DNA of 64,000 nucleotides from Typhlomys cinereus (taxonomy: Eukaryota > Chordata > Mammalia > Rodentia > Platacanthomyidae). Every line of letters starts with the position of its first letter. Positions within the stretch are counted from its first letter, which is position 1. Positions 10,441-22,168 of the stretch are shown piece by piece. Location: contig JALPQD010000116.1 in the NCBI GenBank assembly GCA_023101885.1, forward strand, positions 868,001 to 932,000, written 5' to 3'. Under the pieces are notes generated by a model. That model ran no database searches, was not told the origin of the DNA, and saw only the letters and a program-made list of their open reading frames with translations. The translations under genes were made by a program, and so were the position numbers.

Positions 10441-10728
10441 AATGTCAGTCTAATCCAAAACTCAAGTCATGGAGAAATTATAGCCATGAAATTCTGTGAA
10501 AATATCTGTTCTTCTACTGGTAGGGCTTTTGAAGAGGCAAAACCTTTCCAATACAATCCAGTGAAAGGAGGAAGGTACTGCAGTGATATGAATACGATCT
10601 TCAGTGTAGATTCATGAGCAGAGAAAACATGTTCAGTGCTTTCCTCAGACTCTTGTACCAAGTAGTGGAGCCAAGGACCTTTCCAAATGTCTTGCAAAGT
10701 TTGTGTGCTCAAACTTTGATGGTTGATA

Positions 10729-10753
10729 CAAAAAAAAAAAAAAAAAAAAAAAA
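10729..10753 (+). repeat. Poly(A) tract
   Basis: A run of about 24 A with no clear SINE body in front of it. It is possibly the tail of a decayed retrocopy. Confidence 0.8.
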
Positions 10754-11799
10754 TCAGTGCAACGAGGATGATTTGGGTCTATTTCTCCAATGTACGTTCA
10801 TTTTCAGTGAACCCATGCTGTTGGTTTTGCTGTTTCTTAAAGGTGAACTAAATTTCCCAAGGGTCATGCTATAATATGGTTCTTAATAATTGGAGTTTTG
10901 TACAGATTCTGTTTTTTCCCCAACAGGAGCTCTTTTCTCCTGAAATTACATTCTGGATCTGGTTGCTAAGAAACCAGTTTCTACTTAAAGCCCAGACCAA
11001 TGCTACTTTTTGTCCTAACTTTACAAGTTTCTAGAATGAACTACTTTGTGTACTCTGGTGTCTTGGAGATGTCAACGAATGAAGGCCATTTATGGGCAAT
11101 TAGGCAGGCAGTGGTACTGAGAGTAAAGCCCAAGAGCCATCCTTATTCTTTGACTGCCTTCTTCTCTGACCCTGTTGTCAGCCCTCTCTTGCTCAGACTC
11201 TTCTAGAACACTGGGGAACTCATAATGCCTAGCTGCAGTGATAATTCATCTCTACTTCCTGTGGTATCTGATTGTTATTATAGATTTTATAATAATTGTT
11301 AATAATGGTTACTGTCAAGGCATGTGAAAGTTATGAAATAATTTGTAGTAAGGTGCTGCTGCTGGTGATATTGTAAGAAATTATACCTCCACCAAAGCAG
11401 TTTCTTTAGAAGTGCTGTAGTTTTAGCTGAAGTTTCAGGGCAACAGGCACAAGCAGCTTGGGAAGGCCACAACTTAGGATTTATTGCAATCTGACAGGTA
11501 CTCAAGAATGTCATAATATTGTCACCTCTGACCTGAGGTACTTCTCTCCAAAAGTGATTAGATTGTTAGCATGGACACACACCAGGGGCTCTATCTAGCA
11601 ACCCCAGGGAGTTCCCTGCAAGGGGTATTCTGTTGTGTATTCCCTGCACCCACCCCCGGGAGGCAGGCTTCTGGGCAACCCTACAGGAAATCCTCTTGAC
11701 TGTTTCCTTGAGTTGGAGGATGCTACCACTGTTGGCAGACCCTTCCCTAGGCAGAGGACCCAAGATTATAAAGATGGAGGAAGCTAGTTGAGTATGCGT

Positions 11800-11800
11800 G

Positions 11801-11831
<31 letters not shown>

Positions 11832-12117
11832 CACACATTCATTCACTTTCTGCTCTTTTTATTTTTTGCATACGTGTGCATATGTATATGTGTATATCAG
11901 AGGGCACTCTATGTCCCTGTGGAGGACCAAGGTTGACTTCAGGAATCATCCTGGATTGCTTCTACCTTCTTTTTGTTTTGAGCTGGGATTTCCCAGGGGC
12001 TGGAAGTGCACGCCACTGCCGTTTCCGCCTGTCATTTTTATTGGGACCTAAGATCAGAATTCAGGACCTTCTGTTTTCTAGGCAGAGTCTTAACCCCTGA
12101 GCCACCTCTTCACCCCT
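11800..12117 (-). repeat. tRNA-headed SINE with (CA)n, antisense
   Basis: The (AC) run at 11802-11829 is followed by the reversed body ('tatcagagggcactctatg', 'ggaatcatcctggattgctt') and the reversed tRNA head ('cttaacccctgagccacctc', near 12090-12117). Confidence 0.7.
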
Positions 12118-12119
12118 GC

Positions 12120-12270
12120 TTTCTGTTCTTGGCTGTGGATGTGCTGCAGCCAGTTCCCTCTGCTCTTGCTGTTGTGACTTTCCTGCATGATGGATGATGA
12201 CTTGACACTGTGAGCTGGAATAAACCTTTCCTCCCTGGGGTTTCTTTTGTTGCCTCCCAGTGACAGGCCT
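12120..12270 (+). repeat. URR1-like fragment (3' part)
   Basis: The segment 'gatgatgacttgacactgtg', 'agctggaataaacctttcc' matches the right-hand part of URR1-like copies elsewhere in the window. Confidence 0.5.
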
Positions 12271-12404
12271 CCCTGCCCACTTTGCATCTGACTCTGTCAA
12301 ATGTAGCTCTATGAACAGAGTTAAGATGTTGTTTTCACTAAGTCTTGCCTTAATACTGAGTTATTTTACTATTCTAAGTTTGCCAACGTAAAACTATTTT
12401 GCTA

Positions 12405-12505
12405 TTATTTTTTAGAAGCACAAGCAGAACCTATGGGGATCTTTCTGCTTCAGACTCTGGAGTGATGGCATTACAGGCATGAGCCACCATGCCTGGAGAG
12501 GTGTT
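12405..12505 (-). repeat. B1-type SINE fragment, antisense
   Basis: The segment 'gatggcattacaggcatgag' followed by 'ccaccatgcctgg' is the reversed 5' end of a B1/7SL-type element. Confidence 0.6.
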
Positions 12506-12969
12506 CCTTTAAAAAAAATGTGATGAGCCCATCGCTCCATTCCCATTCCCAGGTATGAATCTGGTGAGTGGGTTGTGGGACCACCATTTTGGGAGGGCTA
12601 ATTTATTTCATCAACTAGCTCAGGCAACAACCCCCTAAATACCTCTAACGGGTTCTGCAGCTTGATAAAAGGCATACTGCTGGGGTGTACTGCCACAGCA
12701 TCTAAACTCAGTATGTCCGTGCTGGTGACTTGAAAACGTGGGTCTTTAATATGTTCCCAGGTGCTGCTGCTGGGGGTGGGCCAGGGACCATTTTGGAGGG
12801 TCGGTTCTTTAAGCATTCATTCCCAAGTGGCCATATGCCTTCACACCTGGTCCCCCCTCTTGCAGGTGGGCCAGGGGGTGGGTAGGCAGGGAGGCAGGGG
12901 GACGCTCAGCAAAGGGCATGTATCTTCAGAACAGAAGGAAAATCACTTCAGGGCCAGTGCTCAACCATC

Positions 12970-12975
12970 TTTATT
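12970..12975 (-). terminator. Candidate HYDIN poly(A) signal
   Basis: This is the first canonical AATAAA on the minus strand after the HYDIN stop, about 1.06 kb downstream. A variant AATACA lies nearer, at 13882-13877. Which is used cannot be judged from sequence alone. Confidence 0.35.
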
Positions 12976-14035
12976 CCGATGTGTGGCACCCACAAGTAAG
13001 TGGTCCTATTAATACAAGCTTTGAGGTCTGGGTGGTGGTGAGGGGGAAGAGGTGGGTGTGGAATCAGGAGTGTGGCCGAAGGCAGGTGCTCCATGGCTTC
13101 TACAGCAGCGCTCCCAAAAGGCACTCACCTAGATGGTGGTCCTTTATGAGTATTTCAAGAAATCAAGTTAGGATGGAGTCCTCCCCGTGCGTAGGACTCC
13201 TGACTGACTCGCAGCAGCACCAATCACTGGGTGTGTTTGCCTTGCAGTCCTGGTTGATTCTGCCTTCACAGTTACACGTATGTAACTTATACCTACATCC
13301 CTTCCCAGACCAATCAGGCAGCACTTAGGCAAGGACAGGGTTCTGGGAGAGAAATAGGTGACTAGAAATACAGAAGGGTAGAGAATCATTGTTCTTTAGT
13401 TGTCTCTTATATCCAGGGCTGGCAGAAGGTAGCAGGAGGTGAGGTTTAAGTAGACTTCTGCTTCCAGTGAGGACTTTAGACGGGAATAAGTGTGGGGTTT
13501 GGACACTGACGGTATAAACTAGAAGAATGAAATGAGAGTATCCTTAAATTGTTCTAATGAGGATCTGCTCATTACTCATTCGAACACAGTGAGTTCTTTG
13601 GCTTTTTGTACAGAAGCAGTACAAAATAGCACATCCAAACAGAATCATATCCAAGGGCTGTGTACAATCGAAAATATGCATTCTAAGTGCTGTGAGAAGA
13701 TCCCAAGTAAGATACCTGTGTCTTCTTGTTCCAAATGGGGATAGTTTGGGATTGCCTGGCTGTGGGAAACAAATTTCAGGGACCATTAAGGATTCACTTA
13801 TCTCCAACATAGGCTTGGTAACTACACAGGTGGTGTATAGTTACAATGTACAATATAGAATATCTAATTTTGTATCTGTATTTGGAAAATACAATAAACA
13901 ACTTCCCTTCTAATGAGATGAGTGCAAAATATGTCCTTAGAGAATTCCTATTTTCTTCTTTTGCTGGATAGGACAATGCATGTGTCTTAGGCTGAAGGGG
14001 ATGACATTTGACTGATGCAGGTCACTTTGATATTG

Positions 14036-14518
14036 CTAAGGGGTGATCCCCTTCAGGTAATAAACCCATTTAATTCCGGATTCACTGCCTTCACAATGAG
14101 GGCAGGTGACAATCAGTTTGGTGGTGATGGGGGTTTTGGTGCCCGATGAGTTTCCCTCAAAGTAGACAGTGATATTGTTGATCTTCTTGGGCCGTACCAA
14201 GTCTGCAGCCCGGATGGTGAAGGCTGGGTTCTCCACAATGAAGGAGAAGGTCGCTGGGTGCAGAAAGACGTTCTTGAAGGGGATGACTATGTTGTACCCA
14301 GCTCGGACCAAGAAAGGGCCTTGGGGTTTCGGGGGCAGAGCAATTCCGAAGAGGGGGATGATGTATTCACCCCCTGCAAGTGATGACAAGCTCAGGATGC
14401 CTTTGGTCTCACCCAAATGGCTGGGCTCAAAGAAGACCTCCACACTGACCTCAGTACCACCCTGGGCTCCTGGGGCTGCGTTAATGACTCTCTCTGTGTG
14501 GAAGTCAGCACAGTCTGT
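14036..14518 (-). CDS. HYDIN: HYDIN exon n (last coding exon)
   Basis: The acceptor follows a T-rich tract (ttttttttcccttgcag) and the exon opens in phase 0 with [20 protein letters not shown]. It codes for 160 residues and stops with TAG at 14038-14036 after [10 protein letters not shown]. It contains one ASH-like module ([19 protein letters not shown]) and a Cys-containing terminal segment ([13 protein letters not shown]). The 149-codon plus-strand frame across it is an antisense shadow. Confidence 0.95.
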   Translation of the reverse strand, partial: TDCADFHTERVINAAPGAQGGTEVSVEVFFEPSHLGETKGILSLSSLAGGEYIIPLFGIALPPKPQGPFLVRAGYNIVIPFKNVFLHPATFSFIVENPAFTIRAADLVRPKKINNITVYFEGNSSGTKTPITTKLIVTCPHCEGSESGIKWVYYLKGITP

Positions 14519-15829
14519 CTGCAAGGGAAAAAAAACAGCCTTAATTAACTCGGGTCCTAAAGAGAAAACCAGAAGTTCAAGTCTACTCCCCAACTCTTTC
14601 ATACATCAAGTAACTTAAGTGTGCATGAGGCAGGATGGACTATAATGCAGTATCCTACTCAATATGGAGCTCAGGGCTTTGCAGGATAGCATTTCTTGTT
14701 ATAGTCCTGATTTTGCTACCAAGAAACGGAGACATAGAGATGCTAGCAAAGTACCCATAGACAAACAGCTAGATGATGCTGTTGGGAGTACTTGGAGGGG
14801 TGTCCTTCCTGTATCTGGTTCATCTTTCCTTCCATCCTCTTTGTGGATGGATGGAACTACTTCTGAACCACTAGCTGTGACAGAAGTAAAAGATGTCATT
14901 TCTACCCTAGAGCATTGATTTTATCCACAAGTCCTATTAGTCTTTTTACCCCTCTGGTATTGTGACTGGAAACCTCTGAGATAGAGGCTGCCCTCTAGCA
15001 GGACCACTGAGTGACAGGAGTTGGGCTCTTCTCACTGGAGAGATAACACACATGAGGAACAAACCTCTGTTCCTTAAGCTACCCAGCTCTCAGGGTCCTT
15101 ACTATGAGTAGCCTATTCTACATGATGGAGATGATGGGCAAGAGGCCTTTGCTTCTTTATGCCCATGGCACTCTGGATTTTGCTGAGGACCTAATCACCT
15201 AGATTAAAAGCTCCTTTTCTTCATTTCCCTTGCTACATTTTTTCCTCTCTGGAATGCTGAGAGAAGTGATGTGTACGACTTGCTTTCTTTTCCTGGTGGC
15301 TGAAGGAAATGTGGATGCCATGGAAAGTCGTGCTGGCTCATGAGGTTCAAGCAAGTCTGCATGAACAGAGTACTGGGGACAGGAGGAGTCTGGGTGGTTG
15401 ATGTCATGCAGCTGCCATCCCAGATCAGACCACTATAACTTTTATTGGTGAGAGAGCAATGAGTTTCTGTTTGGCTATCATTTTGTGTTCCTGCCTCACA
15501 TGTAGTTAACACAGTTAAACTTACATTCCAGCCGATGCAATGGCTAATATACATGGAACATTTACTGTGGGCAAGTTGGTTAGGATGACTTCATAAATCA
15601 TAATTATTATATAAATGTATATAATGTATATTTTACAGTTATCATCTATCATCTATCTAGTTATATATCCATAATCTATTCAGCTATCATTCTGTCCTCT
15701 CTCTCTCTATATATATATATCTATCTTCTATCTTCTTTTAATTATCTATTTATCATCCATTGTCCATTTGTCTATCATCTATACATATCTATCTTTATCT
15801 ATCTACACTGTATCATCTATCATGATCTT

Positions 15830-15880
<51 letters not shown>

Positions 15881-18671
15881 GTCTGTCTGTCTATCTATCT
15901 TCTATCTGTTTATCTACCTACCTACCTATTATGTATCTATCTGAAAGTGTCTACAATAGTCTTATACCGTTAAAGGTTTGCATGTCTCCACTGAGACACT
16001 TGTTGAAAATTAATTGTTGCTATGAGGTGTTAATAGATGGAACCAAGTAGGATCTTTACGAGTAGAGTAGATCATGGATCAGCTCTCATGAATGAATTTC
16101 ATGAGTTAGCAAATAGATAGGTGAAAGGTTTGAGAGTGTGTACATATATAAAAAGACGACCTGGCCTCGCTTGGACACCATGCAATGCTCTGACTAACTT
16201 GAGGACTCTGAAGTGAAATTCACCAGCAGCAAGATCCTTGCCAGGTGCAGCCCCTTGACCTTGGAGCACTCACTCACCAGGATTTTGTTAGCTGAGTAAG
16301 CTCTTATTCTGGATAAATGATCCAGTCTGTTGTATTCACTGACAGTGACAGAGAATGACTGGAGATGGAATGTTACTCTAAAGAACTTGGGCAACCCTGC
16401 CCTCATCCCAGTCCCCCAACCCAACCCTTCCAGCAAAAACCAGTTCCAACTGACTCTGGTCTTGGGAGGCCAGGCTTCCCAGCCACCAAAGACTACTTTA
16501 AATGAAAAAAAAAAAAAAAAGAGTCAAAATCCAAAAAAGAACTTGAGCAAATCACTCACTCCAAGAGTAAGTAGTAAAGCAAGGTTCAGATGCATGCTGG
16601 ATTCTGTGACCTGTGCTAGTGACTCTAAGTGCTATTGTTTCCCTGTTTGGTCCCTGAGCATGATGTGGGAAACAATCTCCCTGCCCCATGCCAATGTGAT
16701 TAAATACGAAGTCTGTAAAGGAAGATACCAGGCGCTGATACTTTTTGTTTCTAGCTGGGGGTTTTCAGACTAGATTCAGGACTTTGAAGTGAGAGACATT
16801 ATCTCTAAAGTACCTGAGCTGTCCGAGTTTCACCTCATTTCAGCACTCTTGAAGAAAACCTCTCATCATCATTATTATTAATATTTTGAGAAAAGGTCTT
16901 AAAAACTATATCTTAGGATGACCTCACACCCATAATCTCCTCCCTCCACCTCTTGAGTGCTAAAATTACAAGTGATTATGAAAGCACACTACCAGGGGCT
17001 GGAGAGATGGCTCAGCAGACAAGGTGATTGTGAATATGAGGACTACAGAGGACCCCAGGACCCATGTAAGAGTTGGACAGGTGTGGCGGCTGCATATAAT
17101 CCCAATGCTGAGGAAGGAGAAGTAGGGAATCCCCAAGGCAAGTGACTAGTTTCCCTTGATTGGCAAGCTCTGGGCTCAATTGAGAGACCCTGCCTTACTA
17201 GTGAAACTGGAGAGCCACTGAAGAAGACATCTTTGTCAACTTTGGGGCTCTACACACATGTACGTGCATATGGAACTGTACATACATGTGGGCTCTCACA
17301 CATAGGCCATACATATGCACATGCACATGCATGTTAACCCCCATATGCATGCAAAATGGAAAAACAAAACAAAACTGAACTACTCTATCAGGCTTTCTGC
17401 TACTTTTGAGCCCAGATTTCTGGCAAAGGAAGAGCCTGCTCACCTTGCAGTAGTACTCCGTCTTCTGCCGGGTGTAGTTGGTGAACTTTGCTAACATGCT
17501 TTGGCTGCTGCCAAGAACGACCTGAAAGTGGATAGGTTTTTCGGGAGGTGCTGGTAAAGCTTTCAAGAGGAGCTCATACTGGTAGTAACCCAATTCGCTG
17601 TTGTGCAAAGTTAGTCTCCCGAATGTTTCTCCAGCTTTCAGGGGCTGGAATTCAAATGAGAACGTTCCCTGGAAGAGAAGAGGCTCTCGTCACATTGAGA
17701 AAGTCAGCCCTATCTCTAGTCACATCGAGTAACCTGCCCAAGGTGGTGGCAGAGGTGACACTTTAAGGGCAAATCCTAGCCCTGCTCTTGAGCCTGGGAA
17801 CTTTCACCCCACCTCGCTTTCTCTGGTCCAAATATCTCTACACTCCAAATCTCTTTGAATCTAAGAAAAAAGTGCTGGATTCTGTCTGGAGAAACATACT
17901 AAAGGAGATATAGGTATCACCAGGAGTTCTGAGAGTCAGGCAGCCTCCTCTTTGCTCAGAGACAAGCTCAGGTTAACTCCCTGCTTTGGTCTGTATAAGA
18001 GGAGATGCAAACTTGAAATATTCATAAATGGTTCTGCAGAGCAGTAGGGAAAGAGATGACTTTTTTTAGGTTTACATTTTAAATTTATTCTTTTAGTGCT
18101 TCATTGATGAATATAGTGAATTTTTGATATTTCACACCTTAATCCCCACTCCTATCCCCTCCTTCTTTTCTCATTACAACTCTTCTTTCCTGCCAATCTG
18201 CCTCCTATTTTCATGTCTTTTCACGTGTGTGGCCCACTGAGTTCCATCTGGGTTGCCTTTGATGACTTGTGCCAGAGTACTTGCTGGAGCATGATTCCTA
18301 CATCAGTGAGTAGACCACAGAAGAAAACATCCTGCCCCCCAATTTGTCTCACAGGGAGTCATAGAACTTCTTGCAAACTTGCCCCTTCCATGGGGAAAAA
18401 TGCTGATAGGACAAATCCTATGCAGGTCTTGTGGAAATATACATAGCTAAATGATTTTTTTTTTAAAAATGTAAGGTCTCATATGTCACAGTCTGGTTTT
18501 AAACCTGTTATATAGGTTGATGATGACTTGAACTTCTGATCCTCCTGCCTCCACCTTTTGAGTGCTAGGATTTCAGGACTCTATCACCATGCCTAGTTCA
18601 AGATAAATTTTTTCTTTTTTGAACTTTATTTTGTGCACACTGTGTAATTGTGTGTGTGTTGCACACTGTGT

Positions 18672-18713
<42 letters not shown>

Positions 18714-19824
18714 CAGAGGGCACTATATGTCACTGTAGGACCAAGAGTGACTTTGGGAATTATCTTGGATTGCTTCTACCTCTTTATTGTTTCATTCTAG
18801 GATTCTAGGGCTTGGCCCCCTGAGCCAGAATTGCAAGCCACTGCCATTATCTGCCTGGTGTTTTTATGTGGCACCTGGGATCTAAACTCAGGACCTTCTG
18901 CTTGTGAGGCAAAACTTAACCTTTGAGCCATCTCTCCAGCTCAAGATAAACTTTTTGGTTGAATAGCATGAAATGATTTATAGTGACTTGGAAAACAAAG
19001 GAATTTTTTATTTCCATAATACAAAGAAATCAATTTTTTAAGTTTAGGGTAAGATGATAGTGGTAGCCACAATTTATCTTGGCATCTCTTCCACCACCAC
19101 AAAGCACACAGACCAACAAGTCTAACAATAAACCAGAAACCCAGCCAGTCTGTACAACAATGCTAAGTGAACCGGCAACATTTAGGGGTCCCAAGCACAA
19201 GTGGGTAGAGTTAACCAATGAATAGCCATGAGACTGTGTAGTATTTGTCCTTTCATGGGAGAAGGGGAAAGGAGAAAAAAACAGAAACATCTTTAAGAGT
19301 CATAAGGCCAGAAATTGCCCCTGAAAAGAAGGCTCCCACTTAATCTGAAAAACTTGATCTGGAAATCTGACAATAGCCACAGAAGTTAGATGGGTGGTTT
19401 CCAGTTGACTTCAGTTCAACTGCAAAGTGTTGTAATAAGATTACCCTGTCAGGGCAGTACAGGACGTTTGGATGATTAAAACTAAGGGCTCAAGGGATAG
19501 AGTTCTGTGTAGTGGTACATGACAGGATCCCAGCATTCCAGAAACAAAAGCAGGAGAGACCATGAGTTTGAGGCCAGCCTGGGTTACATAATGAGACCAT
19601 ATATATCAACCATTGTGCTGGGGAGATGGCTTGGGGGGTTAAAGTGATTGCTGTGTATACCTAAAGGCCTGAGTTTGGTTCACCCCTATCTTAGATCTAG
19701 ACACAATTTCCAGAAGTGCTCAGGCTAACTGGTCTGGTTTACACAACACTAGTGAGGAGACCCACTCTCAAACAAGGTGTAAAGGCAACAAGACCTGAAA
19801 GTTATTTGTAACATATGTGTGCCT

Positions 19825-19873
<49 letters not shown>

Positions 19874-22123
19874 AGCAAAGAGTCAATCCAACTCAACTTA
19901 AACAAAACAACAACAATAACTAACAAAATGGACCAAAAGGCTGAAGCCCTGTGAGACAAACCCAGACCCAGACAAGAAATCTATGAGAATAGAACCTACT
20001 TGGTCATCACAGGGATACGAAGAGCAGAGGAAAGGTGAAATTCTGCTAAAAATAGGCACGAGAAAATAACCTAGATACTGAAGATGAAGGTGAAGGAAGA
20101 GCTAGAGCTGTAGTGAAGGAATAAGCTGGGGGGGTAGAGAAATTGGAGGGGGGATTTTGATGACATCTGGATAGTGGGAGTGAGAAACTGATAAAAAGAA
20201 TAAAAAAAGAATGTTCATCTCTCTCCTAGTTCATAATTCCAGGCCAGATCCTCCAAGTCACCTTTAGACGTTTTTGTGCAACCATTCAGAAGTAGCCTGT
20301 GATAAATGAGGACAAGCCTCAAATGTGTACATGTGGACATACACATGTGTTTGCATGTGTGGACACAGGTCTGTATGCATGTGTGCTGTAGAGCTGATGC
20401 ATTCTGTATCTTGTGTATGGTCTGGGGATTGAACCCAGAGTCAGACAAGATTGAGTGCGTTCAGTGAACCCAGAATCCCGTGCAAGTCCAGTAAGTGTTC
20501 TGCTGCTAAGTTACATCCCCAATTCTAAGCTATTTATAATTACCAATATTTTTCTTAGCTTGGAACAAAGTAAACAAACAAACAAGGCTATATATTCTTA
20601 GCTTATATGAGAAGTTTGGCAAAAAGAATAACATAAAGAAAGGTAACTGCCCTGTCTTTTCTTCTTGATCTCTACCAGAGCTAGCCCATGCTCAAGGGAC
20701 CCAGAGACTCCATGGGCAGAAGCTTCTGTCACAGCCCTTGAGGGTCCCTCAGCAGCCAAGGTCATACCTCCGAGTTGGCAGGTACAGCAAACTGGGAGGG
20801 CAGGCTGATATCAGACATCCTGCATTCTGTGGAGAAAGTCACTGAGTAGGGCAGCGGGTTCTCCAGCTTGATGGAGGTAGATGTGGTCTGGCGGACGGGG
20901 CTGGTCATCTCGATGGTTTTCATGACACCTGAAGGGATGACCCTGAAACTCACCGTGTAGAACAAGAACTCACCGGTCACTTCGTTCTTGAAGATCACCT
21001 GTGTCCACAGGGAGAGAAGGAAGCAGGCACAGAAGGGGCTAGTCAAGGTTACCCTTCACATGCTCGGGGTTCCTGCTATTTGGGCACAGATGGCACTGGC
21101 CAGTGCGACATGGCCAGCCTTTCTGGGCCCTACCAGATAGACGTTCTCTTTAGGTATTCCAGTCTGGCCCCTCTCAGATGAGACATGGTTAAAGCAACTC
21201 AGTTCAATTCAGCACTTCTCCAGTGGGGACAGTTGGTTGGCCCAGAACAGCTGGTTGACCCTGACAGTAAGCAAGACCTGAGGCGGATCAGAGAGGAGTG
21301 GGCTCACTCTGACTGCTTGTTGTATTCTGAGTCATTAGCAATAATGACGGCAATGACCTCTAGCTCTTGGTGAGCACATTACTCTGTACCAGGCTAAGTA
21401 ACTCACACCAGTTGGAGGCACTGGTGCTAATCTTTAAAGAGGTGGGAACTGAGGTCTAACAAAGCTTTGTATCTTGCTCAAGGTCACATGCAAGGGTCAC
21501 ATCAGGATTTGACTCCAGCACAGAGTGACTCCAGAACTCACACTAAACTGTCTCCTTGTCCTGAAATTGAGTGGTTGATGCGATGTTTACCTGTCAAGAT
21601 TCTTTTCCCTGGAGAAGGAGGAAGGTGACCTTTTGGGTCAGTTGATCATTCCCACAATGATTTACTTTTTTTCTGAGTTAATAGGTTCTCATGCAGCTCA
21701 GGCTGCCCCACAGTCCACAGCCTGTCCTGAAATGCTTGAGCCTTCTTCAATCTCTACCTCCACCATGCCTGGCCTCCACACAGCTACTTTTGTGAAGCAG
21801 AATTCATTTAAGCATCTACTCTTTTGAGTACATTAGATTGTTAACCTTAATCTTTGGTGTTAATAATTACCTATGTGTTTGACTGGGGAGATGGCTCAGT
21901 AGTTAAAAGCCTTTGCCCCATAAGCAAAAGGATCTGAATTCCGATCCCCAGATCCCAAATAAAAAGTGCTAGGTGGATATGGTGGTGGCCAGTAATTCCG
22001 GTCCTGGAATGCAGAGCCTGGAAAACCCCAGAGCAAAACAACAAAGTAGAAGAGCAATTCAGGATGATTTTTAATGTCATCCTTGGCCTCCACAGGCACA
22101 CACACACACACAAGTACACTCTT

Positions 22124-22168
<45 letters not shown>

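Larger units (their letters stand above)
14519..17443 (-). other. HYDIN intron n-1/n
   Basis: No further exon is needed here, since phases match across it. It holds a possible diverged MIR (about 14655-14775), a large (ATCT)n array (15690-15930), an A-run (16505-16520), a reversed B1 (16878-16985) and a B2-like SINE (16996-17350). 14930-15600 and 15960-16490 hold nothing I recognise. Confidence 0.7.

Noticed and set aside
14169..14618. 149-codon plus-strand open frame
   Set aside because: It lies antisense to the last HYDIN exon; the minus-strand reading is clearly the real one.
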